NCBI GenBank assembly: GCA_038049695.1
Contig: CP142451.1
Span: 12,522,001-12,586,000 of the forward strand
DNA length: 64,000 nt
From: Cinnamomum chago
Taxonomy: Eukaryota; Streptophyta; Magnoliopsida; Laurales; Lauraceae
Direction of reading: 5' to 3'
Part shown: piece after piece, positions 40,401-50,264 of the stretch
Position numbering within the stretch: position 1 is the first letter of the stretch
How the letters are laid out: the number at the start of each line of letters is the position of its first letter
The notes under the pieces: model-generated
Databases searched by the model: none
What the model was told of the DNA's origin: nothing
Seen by the model: the letters and a program-made list of their open reading frames with translations, nothing else
Translations under genes and position numbers: made by a program

Positions 40401-43400
40401 TGATGAATTCAAGAATGATATATATCTTTGTCCGGCTAGACAAGACCTAGAAAAACCATAGCAATCAGTTAGAGAAGGCATAAAAGATAACTTCAATAAA
40501 AGGAAAGAAGCATACTTACATACCAATCAGTAATTAAATTCATAACAATAAACAATTCCTGTAATATTAAAATACACAAAATACATTGGTGTATACAACT
40601 GCCACACCTCATGCAACCTAACTATGTTTGGATGCCTGACAATCTTCATTATAGATATTTCTCTCTTAATCTGAAACACATAGGCAAAGACGAAGAAGTT
40701 AACATAACAAATTACACAGATAAAAGAAGCATGAATCAAGCTCCAAATGCTTAAATGTAATATGCTAAAAAGAAAAGGAAAGGTAAAAAAATTGTTCACA
40801 TAATTGAAGGCATTAACGGTGTCCCTATCAAATAATGAACTCTGCCCATTTCTGTTTGCTGATTACCTGAAAATAACCACAATTCCTGGTTTTAAAGTGT
40901 TAATTCCCTTGCCATAGGCTGGTTGGAACTTGTATTTGCGGTATTTATCCCAGCAGGAGGCTAACAGGCATACCAGGTCATTGCAAGATGGCGTGCTGTT
41001 CAAGTTTCTCTAAGTTATTAAGGGTAGTGTCTGCGGTAGTCATAGTTATTTGCTGGTGGGTGGCAAATTGTTTATAGTGTTTCATTGATATTAGTTGGTA
41101 GGTGCATGCCAGTGAGTCTGTGTTGGTTTCGTGTTATATTTGTCTGTTTGGATACATGGTTAATTGGTTACCGTTAGTACTACAGACGATGCCTACAAAT
41201 TGCTTCTCCTCCCCAGAACCCAAACTTCTACACACTTTGATCCCCCTTCTCTAGTTATATATCCATGTCAAACAATCAGATCCCATGGGCTTCCATTTCC
41301 AGGCCTTGTCACAAGAGAATCAGATAAATACAAAAATCAATTTGTTATCATTAACATAATCAGAATATTGTCCAATATATCATATCCCCTGATGCATATT
41401 TGACCAAGCAACATGTGAGATTGTTTATATGTACTGCCAGTACAAGAGCCAGGTTGATATTATCAGCTGTGACGCACTGGTACATATAGGTTTTCAATAT
41501 CAGCTAAACATTCTCCAATGCCAATATTTTAGAACTTAGTCACATATCACTGACTCCACCTAAGAAACCTTGGGAAATTAAGGAAGCTCATCATCTGTTC
41601 ATTATGCAAAATGTAGATTTCCTCCTCAGATTCGATGGAAAAGTAACCTAAGAACCCCTCCCTGCTGAATGAAACACTATTAGAGAATAACTCATCAAAT
41701 CAACCATTTACCGCAGATCTAGAGAACTCCATATAGAAATTACTCTGTAAATGATTGAATCACATGTCAACCACACATATCATTTGGAGAACCAGTTTTA
41801 GAAAATTTTGCAACTTAAAACAAAACAAATTCAACTAGCGTGATAGACCAATACATCTGTGCAAAATACAGAATATATTAAAACAATAAGAGTACATTTT
41901 AGAAGTAAATAGTATTTGCATATAGAAATTACTCTGTAAATGATTGAATCACATGTCAACCACACACGTCATTTGGAGAACCAGTTTTAGAAAATTTTGC
42001 TACTTAAAACAAAACAAATTCAACTAGCTTGATAGACCAATACATATGTGCAAAATACGAAATATATTAAAATAATAAGAGTACATTTTAGAAGTAAATA
42101 GTATTTACATATACAAAAATGTTCCCCTACGCACATACTGCATATGCAATCCAGCTCTATGAGGGCCACTTGGGCCACCTTTGATCAGTGCAGCCCCTTT
42201 GATACTCTTGTCATCCCATCATCTAGCATCAGGCCCAATTTTAGACGCATTGAATCTTCACTCACCATTAGATTGAATTCAAGAAAGTCTACTGTTAAGC
42301 CACCATTAAAATCTATGGTTAAGCCGCCATTATACTATATTAAGGTCAAGGATTTTTTAGGTGATTTGGACTAATGGTTATAATTTTGACGGCAAGTTAT
42401 TCTTCTCTCCTCCATTATCTCTCGTAACTACGCACTTCTTATCCCATGCAATACCTATTTTATCTCATATAACTTCCCATGTCTATTCCTCACTTTTCCA
42501 CTTTTGATTTTGGTAAAACCCCTTTCTGTCCACATGTCTTAATCCATTTCTGCAGACCCTCCCATTTTGTTCTACCTCGCGTCTCATATTTTCTTTCTAC
42601 TCTACCTACTCTCAATTGTGAAAATAGGAATGGTCATATGTTTCCTTTATTTCTTTTATTTCTAAAAATTTACTATTGTGCATTGTATTTGCACTGCCAT
42701 TCAAGTCAATGCTTATTTTCCAATTGTATGAATATTTGATTTGCATTGTATGGGCATACCTATGCTCAGCACGGGTTACTGTGCTAGTTAAAATTTAAGG
42801 TTGTTAAATTGAGGGCTAGGATAATATGGTGGGGCTGATTTTTTTGGCTCCTCCTTTCCGCAAGGAGACCTTTCTATCTATCCTCCTTCCATTGGTAGAC
42901 ATGAATCCTAGTGGGCCCCATGAGATGGACTGCATATGAACAATATGAAGGATGCAAGTAGAACACTCTTCTTTATGTATATGTAAGAGATATCTCGAAT
43001 TAAATAGTGGCAAATATGACATGATGATGACAATAACAATGATAATGATAAAAGTGATCTCATAACAAGGATTTTTAACTGTCCTCAATGGCATTTCTTA
43101 TAATAAATTACAGCTACCTCTAAGAATAGATTTTGTCAAGAGATCCTTGTCCTGGAAAGTTAGTTAGACATGTCCACGTCCAAATTTATCATAGCAGTAC
43201 CCTAAGCGCACATTTGTGTAGTGCCCACTGAAAACTAGTTCTGCAGACTTTTCCTCCTCCACGGAAAAAAGAAAATAATTCATACCCCCCACCCCCACAC
43301 ACGCACGCACACCAATTGTAAACACTTTTCCAGGAATCACGAAAAATTTAGCTCATTTTTTCACATTTCCATGCAGAAAAGCCGCCACAACCATACATGA

Positions 43401-45042
43401 AAACTCTTGTCTGCAGAAAACCTCCCAGTTTTTCCTCGTCCTTTCTATGGAACGTGGTTGTACAAACGCACCCTAAACACTACAACAAATCGGATCCACA
43501 GAGAACCTATTCCACGTTCTGCAGAAAACCAACTCCCTTCCCCCCCCCTCCCCTCCTCCCCCTCCCCCTTCCCGATCGAAAACTGTTTTCCGTGGAATTG
43601 TGGAAAAGTCAGTAAATTTTTTCGCTTTTCCTTATGGAGAAAATAGCCAAACCAAATATGGGTTACTCAGCGATGCAGAAAAGCGTTTCCATTTTCCACG
43701 CTTTTTCATAGAAAAAGCGGCCGCACAAACGTGTCCTAAAAGTTCCATGTCTTTACGCAGTCAACAAAGTATTTGTATGGATACCACTAGTTCAAGGATA
43801 AATGCGGGCATTGCATCCAACCCAAAATGAACATCAGTTCTATTTTTTTTTTTTCACCAGCAACCAACCTGGAAAAAAAATTATGGTGATAAAGTACCTT
43901 AAAAACTATCCGAACCCAATCATCCAAAATATAATTAATAACACCTTTCGACTCTGCAATTTCATCTCCAGTAGCATCAATGCAGTTCTACATCCACTTA
44001 TCTTTCTTTTTTTCATTGAAATAAAAATGAATGTCATGTTCCAAGAGATGGACATAACACAACAGTAAAATTATTATTTTTTATATTTTTGAAAGTTTTA
44101 AAGGTAAACTGACTCAAACATGCGACCTCACAGTTACTATCATGAGCAACTTCCCAACTAAGCAGACAGCCATAAGGCTATCATATCTGAACCATTTCTA
44201 CTCCAAATTATCAGTGCAATCCTGAGTTCTGATTAAGGGCAGAAAAAAAAAATTAAAGTTAAAATACTCACTCAATGAGGTTCCAGTTCTGTGTCCCCCA
44301 AACAAGGATAGAAGAGACAACCCTCCATTTCACCAAAATAACCAAAAGCACATGCAAATTTGGAGTACCCAATTCCCAATCATCATCATCCTCACTGCCA
44401 TCACCATCATCTTCAAAGACTTATCCCAGAGTCCACTGCCAGTTTGGTAACTCTACTAATATAGTCAAGTAAAGTTGATTTTGAAGAAAGAATAAAATAT
44501 AAGTGGGTTATGGTGGTATTATATTTTTAGTTGTTTGTTTTGGAATCTTTTTGACTTTTTGTATGGAAAAGTAAAGTTTTTTTGTATTTCAGTTGTTAAA
44601 GGTAGTTGTTTTTTGACTTTTTGTATGAAAAAGATGAGGGGAGTTTTGAATAAAGCGTATTTGATGTGACATCTTGTCTGAAAAATGGAAGCTTTACTTG
44701 ACTTTGATTATATTAGTAAAGTGTCAAACGGGCAGGGTTCTACTAGAGCATCCAACGACCGTAAGACACGAAACATACCCAGATCACACTAGAGCATAAG
44801 GTCTTTGTCTCACCCCATGCCTGTGTGAGAGAATGATTTCTCTCTACCTGATATTGGACACATGCTAAGTAGATTGTCACCCTTTGATTAGCTAAAGATA
44901 CACGGTACTCATCTTCTACATTGAGAAACCCATCAATCAGGCACCTTTTTTGAGTTCTATTCTTTCACTTGTTTAACTTCTCTCTTAGTTACTCCACAAA
45001 ATGACATGTCATTTCTCACTTCACCCAAGGTCTCGAATAGCG

Positions 45043-45096
<54 letters not shown>

Positions 45097-45468
45097 CATA
45101 CTCACACACCCACACTCATTTTTTTTTTCTCTTCTTGATCCGTTAAATACTCACACTGACACACCCACACTTGTTTTTAAATCCCAGCATGTTTCTCTAA
45201 CGTAAGCAAAATTAAAACAAGAACAAAGATCGAAAGTCCAAAGCTCGAGAAAAGATAGACAAGAAAGGTAAAAAAATCCAAAACAAGAAGAGAAAGAGAG
45301 CATCATCACCTGGTCCACCATCTTGTGCTCGAGTATGGTGTTCTTGCTCAGCACTTTCATGGCGACACTCTGTCCAGTTTCCGTGTTCTGCGCGAACTTG
45401 ACCTTCGCAAATGTACCCTCCCCGATCGTACGGCCCACCTCATACTTCCCAACCTTTCTCGTCGCCAT
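15011..45468 (-). CDS. SOS2 (CIPK24): SOS2/CIPK24-type CBL-interacting protein kinase, 14 coding exons
   Basis: The exons on - are 45468-45310, 40670-40608, 40446-40375, 37454-37347, 37251-37177, 37090-37037, 29253-29128, 28667-28578, 27315-27193, 26752-26633, 25240-25124, 22998-22942, 22831-22757 and 15103-15011. All have GT-AG borders and whole-codon lengths, giving 443 residues, close to my recollection of Arabidopsis SOS2 (446). The kinase domain has the GEGTF loop (16-20), Lys38 in VAMK, HRD (130-132), DFG (150-152), TTCGTPNY and APE (175-177). The regulatory part has the NAF/FISL motif from residue 309 ([18 protein letters not shown]), then KRQTRFVS at the phosphatase-binding region. 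In the SOS pathway this Ser/Thr kinase is recruited by calcium-bound CBL4/SOS3 and activates the Na+/H+ exchanger SOS1 at the plasma membrane. NAF-region wording matches SOS2 rather than CIPK23. ATG 45468 was chosen because [10 protein letters not shown] aligns with the family N-terminus. A leader intron ending at 45497 is possible. Introns 1, 3, 6, 11 and 13 are swollen by transposons. Confidence 0.93.
15791..16603. mobile_element. Non-autonomous hAT element in SOS2 intron 13
   Basis: It starts CAGGGATGT and ends ACATCCCTA, so the outer 9 bp are inverted except the first base. It is flanked by perfect 8-bp duplications GTTAAGGC (15783-15790 and 16604-16611), diagnostic of hAT. There is no transposase. 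The subterminal parts are rich in GGACCC/GGGTCC and GGTCC motifs. It carries a nested MITE. Confidence 0.85.
16001..16403. mobile_element. MITE nested in the hAT element
   Basis: It starts GGGTTATGTTC and ends GAACGTAACCC, an 11-bp TIR with one mismatch. It is flanked by imperfect 9-10 bp duplications (TATATATTAT, TACATATTGT), suggesting a Mutator-like MITE. A 15-base C/GC-rich block lies near 16,075-16,100. Confidence 0.6.
17258..18312. mobile_element. Non-autonomous hAT element with CGGCCGATA subterminal motifs
   Basis: Ends are CATAGATGTAAATA on the left and, reverse-complemented, CAAGGATGAAAATA on the right. The 8-bp duplications are ATTAATAT (17250-17257) and ATTAACAT (18313-18320). Both subterminal regions are packed with GC-rich motifs (TATCGGCC, GATACG, GGCGGC, CCGCTACG) that contrast with the AT-rich middle, as expected for transposase-binding sites. 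No transposase is present. It interrupts the L1 remnant. Confidence 0.82.
18624..18752. repeat. 64-bp tandem duplication
   Basis: A 64-bp unit starting GGTGGCTATTAG is repeated twice head to tail with one obvious difference between copies. It lies in SOS2 intron 13. Confidence 0.9.
19076..22142. mobile_element. hAT-like element in the L1 RNase H region, carrying an RTE LINE
   Basis: Perfect 8-bp duplications ATTGGTGG flank it (19068-19075 and 22143-22150). The left end reads CCATGTTTAAAAAACAGG and the right end, reverse-complemented, TAGGGTTTTAAAACTCAG. Both subterminal regions carry many GACTCGG/GAGTCAACT/CTGAGT motifs in both orientations. Between them lies a ~2.1-kb RTE LINE fragment, so the original element was under 1 kb. 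Removing it restores the L1 frame neighbourhood on both sides. Confidence 0.75.
19500..21640 (-). mobile_element. 5'-truncated RTE-clade LINE
   Basis: Minus-strand segments give an ORF2 in order: linker ([18 protein letters not shown], near 21,430), reverse-transcriptase start ([18 protein letters not shown], 20,990-20,920; [18 protein letters not shown], 20,690-20,640), palm motif [11 protein letters not shown] near 20,300, and the RTE-like C-terminus ([31 protein letters not shown]) ending near 19,530. The endonuclease domain is missing and the frame is interrupted at least four times. The family copies itself by target-primed reverse transcription; this copy is dead. It lies in the same orientation as SOS2, inside intron 13 and inside a hAT element. 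Confidence 0.85.
22723..22756. repeat. G-tract plus (GA)n microsatellite at the SOS2 exon 13 donor
   Basis: A run of nine G, then GGGAGGGAGAGAGAGAG, ends exactly at the exon 13 border. On the gene strand the donor is AAG|GTCTCTCTCTC, so the intron opens with the CT repeat. Confidence 0.85.
23629..24266. mobile_element. Non-autonomous hAT element in SOS2 intron 11
   Basis: Left end TAGGGATGTAAATGGGTC; right end reverse-complemented TAAGGATGTAAACGGGTC, an 18-bp TIR with two differences. Flanks CTTGTACT and CCTGTACC match at 6 of 8 positions. Subterminal GGACCCG/CGGGTCC/GGTTCCGG motifs occur on both sides. A shorter relative is at 47,475-47,866. Confidence 0.8.
25841..25908. repeat. (CT)34 microsatellite in SOS2 intron 10
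   Basis: A perfect 68-bp TC/CT dinucleotide tract. Tracts this long are usually length-polymorphic, so it could serve as a marker. Confidence 0.95.
26160..26360 (+). mobile_element. 3' end of an RTE-clade LINE
   Basis: The plus strand encodes a broken RTE C-terminus: [18 protein letters not shown]-like text (AAAAAGTGCAACTTATCTAA), then WNGETKF and a stretch matching [11 protein letters not shown] in another frame. It ends in GATGATGAAGATGATTT, a short simple repeat typical of RTE 3' ends. It lies in SOS2 intron 10, antisense to the gene. Only about 200 bp are left. Confidence 0.65.
27367..27741. repeat. About 200-bp tandem duplication in SOS2 intron 8
   Basis: AAGCTTGCCTTCAACTAAGG begins both copies (27,367 and 27,567). 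Both run through TAGATTATTATTCCCAATGC, AATGTTTTGGTTTACCTGTG and end CAACCAAAATGG or AACCAAAATGG. The copies differ by small indels and several substitutions, so the duplication is not recent. Confidence 0.85.
29487..29797 (+). repeat. 5' LTR of the copia element
   Basis: 311 bp, TG...CA ends, containing a TATAAATATG-like box near 29,708 that may be the element's own promoter. It pairs with the 3' LTR. Confidence 0.95.
33867..34168 (+). repeat. 3' LTR of the copia element
   Basis: 302 bp, nearly identical to the 5' LTR apart from about four substitutions and a 9-bp length difference. It ends TTCTAACA followed by the ATAAG target duplication. Confidence 0.95.
34310..34451. repeat. (GT)n/(GA)n compound microsatellite
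   Basis: Interrupted TGTGTG tracts pass into a ~35-bp GAGAGA tract in SOS2 intron 6, just downstream of the copia element. Confidence 0.9.
34700..36040. repeat. MITE-like and tRNA-like repeat debris in SOS2 intron 6
   Basis: Several element-end-like motifs are present: TTAGGGGATGTTTGG near 34,708, AAACAAATGACCCCTTA near 35,805-35,820, and the palindrome AATGACCCCTAAAAGGGTCA near 36,015. Around 35,580-35,640 is a decayed tRNA-like stretch. No complete element could be delimited. Confidence 0.4.
36208..36818. mobile_element. Non-autonomous hAT element in SOS2 intron 6
   Basis: Ends CATAGTTGTCATTTTC and, reverse-complemented, CATAGTTATCAAATTTT. Flanking 8-bp duplications GCTAGGAA (36200-36207) and GTTAGGAA (36819-36826) differ at one base. 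TTTCGGCC/GGCCGAAA motifs are in both subterminal regions. An L1 3'-end-like piece (ATCAGTAAC...TTTATTAAAG) lies inside near 36,650. The TIR resembles the CATGGTT ends of the elements at 52,259 and 61,562. Confidence 0.78.
37748..38035 (-). mobile_element. 5'-truncated L1 LINE 3' end in SOS2 intron 3
   Basis: On the minus strand it reads [19 protein letters not shown], the end of a plant L1 RNase H domain, then an untranslated tail ending TTTTTGTTACTGATAAAAAA with a poly-A run at 37,749-37,756. Same orientation as SOS2. Confidence 0.7.
39130..40030 (-). mobile_element. RTE-clade LINE fragment in SOS2 intron 3
   Basis: Minus-strand frames give the RT palm region (near 39,870, NNIVLVDE after PWCVLF-like text), then [20 protein letters not shown] and [12 protein letters not shown] near 39,640-39,480, the connection region typical of plant RTE elements. 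Both ends are missing and the frame is broken repeatedly. It differs from the 19.5-kb copy, so it is a separate insertion. Confidence 0.8.
41731..42113. repeat. 189-bp tandem duplication in SOS2 intron 1
   Basis: ATATAGAAATTACTCTGTAA starts at 41,731 and again at 41,920; the two 189-bp copies are nearly identical to about 42,113. A handful of substitutions separate them, so the event looks recent. Confidence 0.92.
43204..43738. mobile_element. Short non-autonomous TIR element in SOS2 intron 1
   Basis: Left end AGCGCACATTTGTGTAGTGC, right end reverse-complemented AGGACACGTTTGTGCGGCC. The interior holds repeated GCAGAAAA/TTTTCC motifs and a C-rich block near 43,540-43,570. It resembles the element at 5,778-6,312. 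Edges are approximate. Confidence 0.5.
44436..44736. mobile_element. About 300-bp MITE with long TIRs
   Basis: The left arm (CTGCCAGTTTGGTAACTCTA, continuing CTAATATAGTCAAGTAAAG) matches the reverse complement of the right arm (CTGCCCGTTTGACACTTTAC, then TAATATAATCAAAGTCAAG). It can fold into a hairpin. Located in SOS2 intron 1. Confidence 0.7.
45046..45092. repeat. (CT)n microsatellite in SOS2 intron 1
   Basis: About 47 bp of CT dinucleotides in intron 1, roughly 220 bp from the exon 1 donor. Confidence 0.9.
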
Positions 45469-46400
45469 CTTCACTGATTCTCCTCGCTCATTTCCTCTAA
45501 TAACAAAACAATATCAAACATTCCTCATAAAAATCTCATTTTTATCGCAATTCACGATCTTTTCTGATCAATAACATCAACAAAAACGCTTAAAAACAAA
45601 TCGATTGCAGAAAGAGCAAAAAAGGAGGAGAAAGAGATCGATTGCAGAAGAAAAAAAAAGAGATAATTGGAATGAAGAAGCAAACAGAGATGGGGAAAAT
45701 AAAACCCTAGATCGAAAGGAGATTACCAAAAAAAACATGCGAAAGATGTAGCAGGTAGAGCTGAATTCGATGAGATTCATACCACGGAATCTGCCGAATG
45801 AATTGGAATGCTGTTTGAAAGAATCTTCTTCTACTTCGGATTGGGAAAAATTAGGAAGATCAGATCAGATCATAATCAAATCAGATGATGCTGAAAGGGA
45901 TTGATGAAAGATGGTTTTGCATTGAGAATCGCTTTGGCTTTTCCTTTTTTTTCATGTCGCGCGGTTTATGCAACAGGTCATAGCTTGAATGGCGTCTTCT
46001 TCTAAATTTCAACCGCTCGAATGCGTGCGTGTGCTTCTCTCTCAATTTACATATTAACACCTGCGACATATTTAAAACTACAAATAACCCCCCCTCTCCG
46101 GCCCGCGCGCGTATGCTTCTCTCTTCTTACTTCTTACTTCTTACTTCTTACTTCCACAATCTACATATTAACACTTGCGACAGCCACAATCTACATATTA
46201 ACACTTGCGACATATTTAAAACTACAAATAAACCCCCCACCCCACCCCACGCCACCCCCACCCCCCCCCCCCCAAAATCCACTATTTTGTGCTCTAAGAT
46301 GGTGAAAGTCCCCTCAATCCACTATTTTGTGCTCTAATATAGTGAAAGTCTCATTAGATTTAATCTTCTAACCTTGATGAAATGTCAATTCACCGAGTTG
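45469..46400 (-). promoter_or_regulatory. SOS2 leader and presumed promoter with tandem blocks
   Basis: Just upstream of the SOS2 ATG is a purine-rich leader; a splice acceptor TTGTTATTAG|AGG at 45,497 suggests a leader intron. At 46,041-46,240 a block containing ACATATTAACAC(C/T)TGCGACA occurs three times, two copies followed by TATTTAAAACTACAAATAA. At 46,281-46,352 a 40-bp unit starting ACTATTTTGTGCTCTAA is repeated twice. No TATA box or factor site is claimed. Confidence 0.45.
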
Positions 46401-47474
46401 GGGATTCATATACATGATTCACCTAGCCGCAACGGTGATGGAATGGAACTTGTTTAGGGGGTGTGTGAGTATTTACCAAAGCCAAAGAAAAAATACTTGC
46501 AGCATTTGTATTGGTCACATTACCTGCAGCATTTGTATTGGTCACATTGCATTAGGATGCCCAGTTTTTGCAAAATGTTTTAGTGAATGCAGTCCTTACC
46601 TGCCCCCATCAGGTCAACTAGAAATGATAATAAAGACAACTTCTCAAAGTAATTTGTTAATACACACTTAAGGCCTGTTTGGATAGGTAAAAAACAGAGT
46701 ATAGTGAAGTTAAATGGGCCTTAATCGTCTAAAATTTCAACTCTACCATGTTTGGATGAGTCTGATCCGATAAATTAAGTAATGTTGTGAGCCACATATA
46801 CTCAATTTCACTTCAACTCTACATACTTCCATTTCCTTGAATAAAAGTGGATTTTACTTAAAACATTAACTTCAAAATTAGCATTCAAATGGAGTGAAGT
46901 AAAGGACTCTACTTTAACTTCAACCTATTTTTCTTCACTCCACTCCACTCCACACATGAAATCCACTTCATTTTACCCCACTCCTTATTTATCCAAACAA
47001 ACCCCAGGCATGTTTAGCAATTAACTAGTTAAGTTAAAGTAAAGTGAATCCAAATAAAAAATGACAACGAATAATATCAAAAGTTATTTCTTTTGTTTAA
47101 AGTAAACCCAATAGCTAGTAAATTAGTTTCTTATTCAAGAAAATGGATATCCTGATTGGTCCACACGGGATCCGGATCCTTTATTCAAATGTAAGTTACA
47201 TAGGAATTCTATGGAATATAACAAATGGTAAGATATTATTTTCTTCTGGCAAGACTGGTCAGCTTGATCAGCCACATGATCAAAGTGCAATGTAATGCAT
47301 ATACAATCCCAAGAGCCACCGACTCAATTAGGATTTTTTTAAAGGTGTACCTCTCTCTCGCTCTCTCTCAAATTTATGAGCTGTTGGATGCCACATGGAA
47401 GAAACATTGGGTCCATATCTTAGCAAAAATATGCGTACCTAGGAATATGTCACATGGAAGGTGAGGACCATGGA
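46401..47474. other. Intergenic with a short duplication and a Tourist-like MITE
   Basis: A 27-bp tandem duplication (GCAGCATTTGTATTGGTCAC) lies at 46,499-46,552. About 46,672-47,007 looks like a MITE: AAGGCCTGTTTGGATA on the left faces TATCCAAACAAACCCC on the right, with ACTTCA/TGAAGT motifs inside. The remainder shows nothing recognisable. Confidence 0.5.
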
Positions 47475-47866
47475 TTGGGTTGTAAACGGGTCGGTTCCTG
47501 TCCAGGTCTATGGTGGACCCGAAACCGGAACCGTTAAGGAGAATGTGGAATCGAAACCGTTAAGGAGAAGGTGAAACCGGTTTCTTGGCTCCGGAACCGA
47601 AACCGAAACCGAAACCATATATGGGACGAGTCTGAATTCGGGTCCGGATTTAGGTAAAGAATGATATTAAAAAAAAACATGATTTTTATGAGAGATTTTC
47701 GAAAATCGAGGTAATATGTCGAGTCTCGGGTTCACGGGTCCGAATCAAGGTGGAAACGGACCTAGACCCATTTACTTATGGGAGCCTAAATAAGGATCCA
47801 AACCCGGTTTATAACGGGTTAAAACCTCCAGATAATCAGAAAATCGGATACTCATTTACATTCGTA
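47475..47866. mobile_element. Short non-autonomous hAT element
   Basis: Left end TTGGGTTGTAAACGGGTC; right end reverse-complemented TACGAATGTAAATGAGT. Flanks ACCATGGA (47467-47474) and CCCATGGA (47867-47874) match at 7 of 8. The inside has GGAACCG/CGAAACC motifs on both sides. Same family as 23,629-24,266. Confidence 0.75.
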
Positions 47867-47930
47867 CCCATGGAACAAGGGGCAAGTGAATTGGCATTTA
47901 GGAAGGCATGCAAGAGGCGAAAAAGAGAAA

Positions 47931-48020
47931 CATATTAAAGCAAAACAATGGATGGCTATTATCATCCCCTTGGGGCATATTAAAGCAAAACAATGGATGG
48001 CTATTATCTTCCCCTTGGGG
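47931..48020. repeat. 45-bp tandem duplication
   Basis: CATATTAAAGCAAAACAATG starts at 47,931 and 47,976; two copies with one difference. Confidence 0.9.
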
Positions 48021-50264
48021 CATCTCCTGTCAGCATATAGAATGTACAAGTTAATGAAAGGGATGTGTGAGGTACGTCGAGAGGTGCTCTGCTTGACCAA
48101 TGCTTTATGCTTGGGCCTCTTGAAATAACAAAAGAAACATCAAGTGATATTCTCAGCACCAGAGGCTCGCTGGAATATTTTGTAGAAATGTACTCCCATC
48201 GATTTGATATATGCAAGTCATTGGTGCTATAATACTTTTGACAGGTCATTGGATGATTTAGTTCGATTCCAAAAACTTTTTTGATTGAGCATGGATTTAA
48301 GCCATAATATTTTGTCTTCGTGCAAATTAAGCTAGATTTTTTTTGTTAGTGTGTCAATTATACATTTCGTTGCTCGGGCATCTGCTCATATATTAAGGGC
48401 ACGTTTGTTTCACATGTATTTCCTATGAATTTTAAGACTTTGTGTTTCTATAAGTGGTTAAAAGCTATTAATGAAAGACAAATATCCTCAAATAAATTAT
48501 TAAATAATCTCCCCTTTAATGAAAACTAAGTTAGGGGAATGGAATAAGGGAAATTAATATCCGGCCATCATCCTTGTAATTCAAAACCTAAAAAATCAAG
48601 GTTCCAACTCCAATGCTACCTCATATCTTTCAATGCTCACCTAGTATTTTTGATCCTTTATCTCTTTAATAACCCTTTTGCTGGAGCTTAATTAATAATG
48701 AGTTCCTATGCATTCTATGCAAATAGACAAGTTCTATAGATTTATATATATTACAAATCACTTATTCTTTTTTGAAGGCAGTGTATTTTCAAGTAACCTA
48801 AAAAAAGCACTATGTATTTTGTGTTTTTACTAATATCTCCTTAGCTCGAAGTTGAAACAATTAACTCTTTGCTTTTATAGATGAATGAATGAAAAAAGTA
48901 GCCTTTGTTGCTTTTTCAAGGCCTTAGTAATGTCAAGTCACCTAGAAAGGCATCTCTATTTTGTTTTACTAAAATCTAGCTAGATCGAAGGTGAAACAAA
49001 TAACTTTTTATTTTATGGATGAATGACCAAAATAGCCTTTATTTAAATTCAACAAATGTCACCGACTCAACTCAAGGTAGGTTGGCCCACTTGGATACAT
49101 GATGATCCAGGGAGGCATGACGATGAAAAGAAATAGACGTGGATTAAGAAAATACATAATATTTAGTAGATCAAATTGTCCATAAGCTTAGTTTTAAGTT
49201 CTCAAAGTTTTATGGCCACCCATGTGTAAACTTCTTGGGATAAAATCAAATGATGAATAATGTCCAATATAATGTGAAATGAAATTTGTTCCATTCAAGG
49301 GTTTTAGAGTATGTAAATAGTTGGATTAATCAAAGGTAGGCCCGCCCCCTCTATGAAAGACCTAAAAGGATCATTTATGGAAAAAAGCATTTTTAACAAA
49401 ACCATCTTATGAAGAATTTCAGTATATTTCAGTGGAAAATCAGTCAAGAAAAACATTAGAATGTATAGTTACTTTTTCAAGGTGTGACTGTTAGTCAAGG
49501 GAGGTTTCAATAAAAATAGAAAATATAGAAATCTTGTTTATGTTGTGTGAAAATGTAAGGGCTTTCAGTAAAAAAAGAAATCCATTATATTATAGGCCAC
49601 TGTCACTTTCTTTAAGCGATGTTAACGCTTGCTTAAGGAGTTAAAAGAAGATTTGAATTTGGCTTTTGACTTACAAACATGAATTTGTTTATTTAAAAAT
49701 GTATCTGTCTTGATGAACCGGGTCCCCTTGAATGAATTATTATATGAACATATCAACAAAAGGTATCTAACCCCATCTCACATCATGCGAAGTAAGCACC
49801 AATTGGGCCTACATGAAAATTTGACCAGTGATCTTTTAGACCGTACATACGCTACATGAATTGCATATGATATGGCCCACACCCGAGTCTGATTGAGCAA
49901 TCCTGTCCATCCAGATCAAGTCCCACCGTACAGACATGTTTAAGATTCAATCAAGGGCCCAAATCAAGTACCACAGCCAAGGAAGCTAGGACCCAAGAGA
50001 GAGCCGTAAGTGGAAAAGAAACCCCCTCAAGAGGGAAGAAAACCTGCACAAGAGGAAAGATGTGACGTATACAGGATTCAAACTCAGACAACCAGGTAAT
50101 AAGTGACACTAATACCATTCGAATAAGGAGTCATTCTTATTTTCAGTAACAATTAAAGCAAAACAGTTTCACTTCCAAAGTCTAAAGACAGCCGTCGAAT
50201 TGTAGATGGGTCATCAAGGCATGTGGGGGCGTCCGCGTAAATGAAAATTTGGATTTTAATTTTT
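48021..50264. other. Intergenic, no gene seen
   Basis: AT-rich sequence with no recognisable coding region. A possible element end (AGGGCACGTTTGTTTCAC) is at 48,400. A decayed tRNA-like stretch lies near 50,040-50,130. Confidence 0.45.

Noticed and set aside
43397-43830. Open frames of 70-80 codons on plus in SOS2 intron 1
   Set aside because: They arise from the repetitive interior of a MITE-like element and have low-complexity Pro/Ser composition.
46021-46337. Two ~100-codon Pro/Thr-rich open frames on plus
   Set aside because: They are translations of the tandem promoter blocks and C-tracts upstream of SOS2, in the opposite orientation to the gene.
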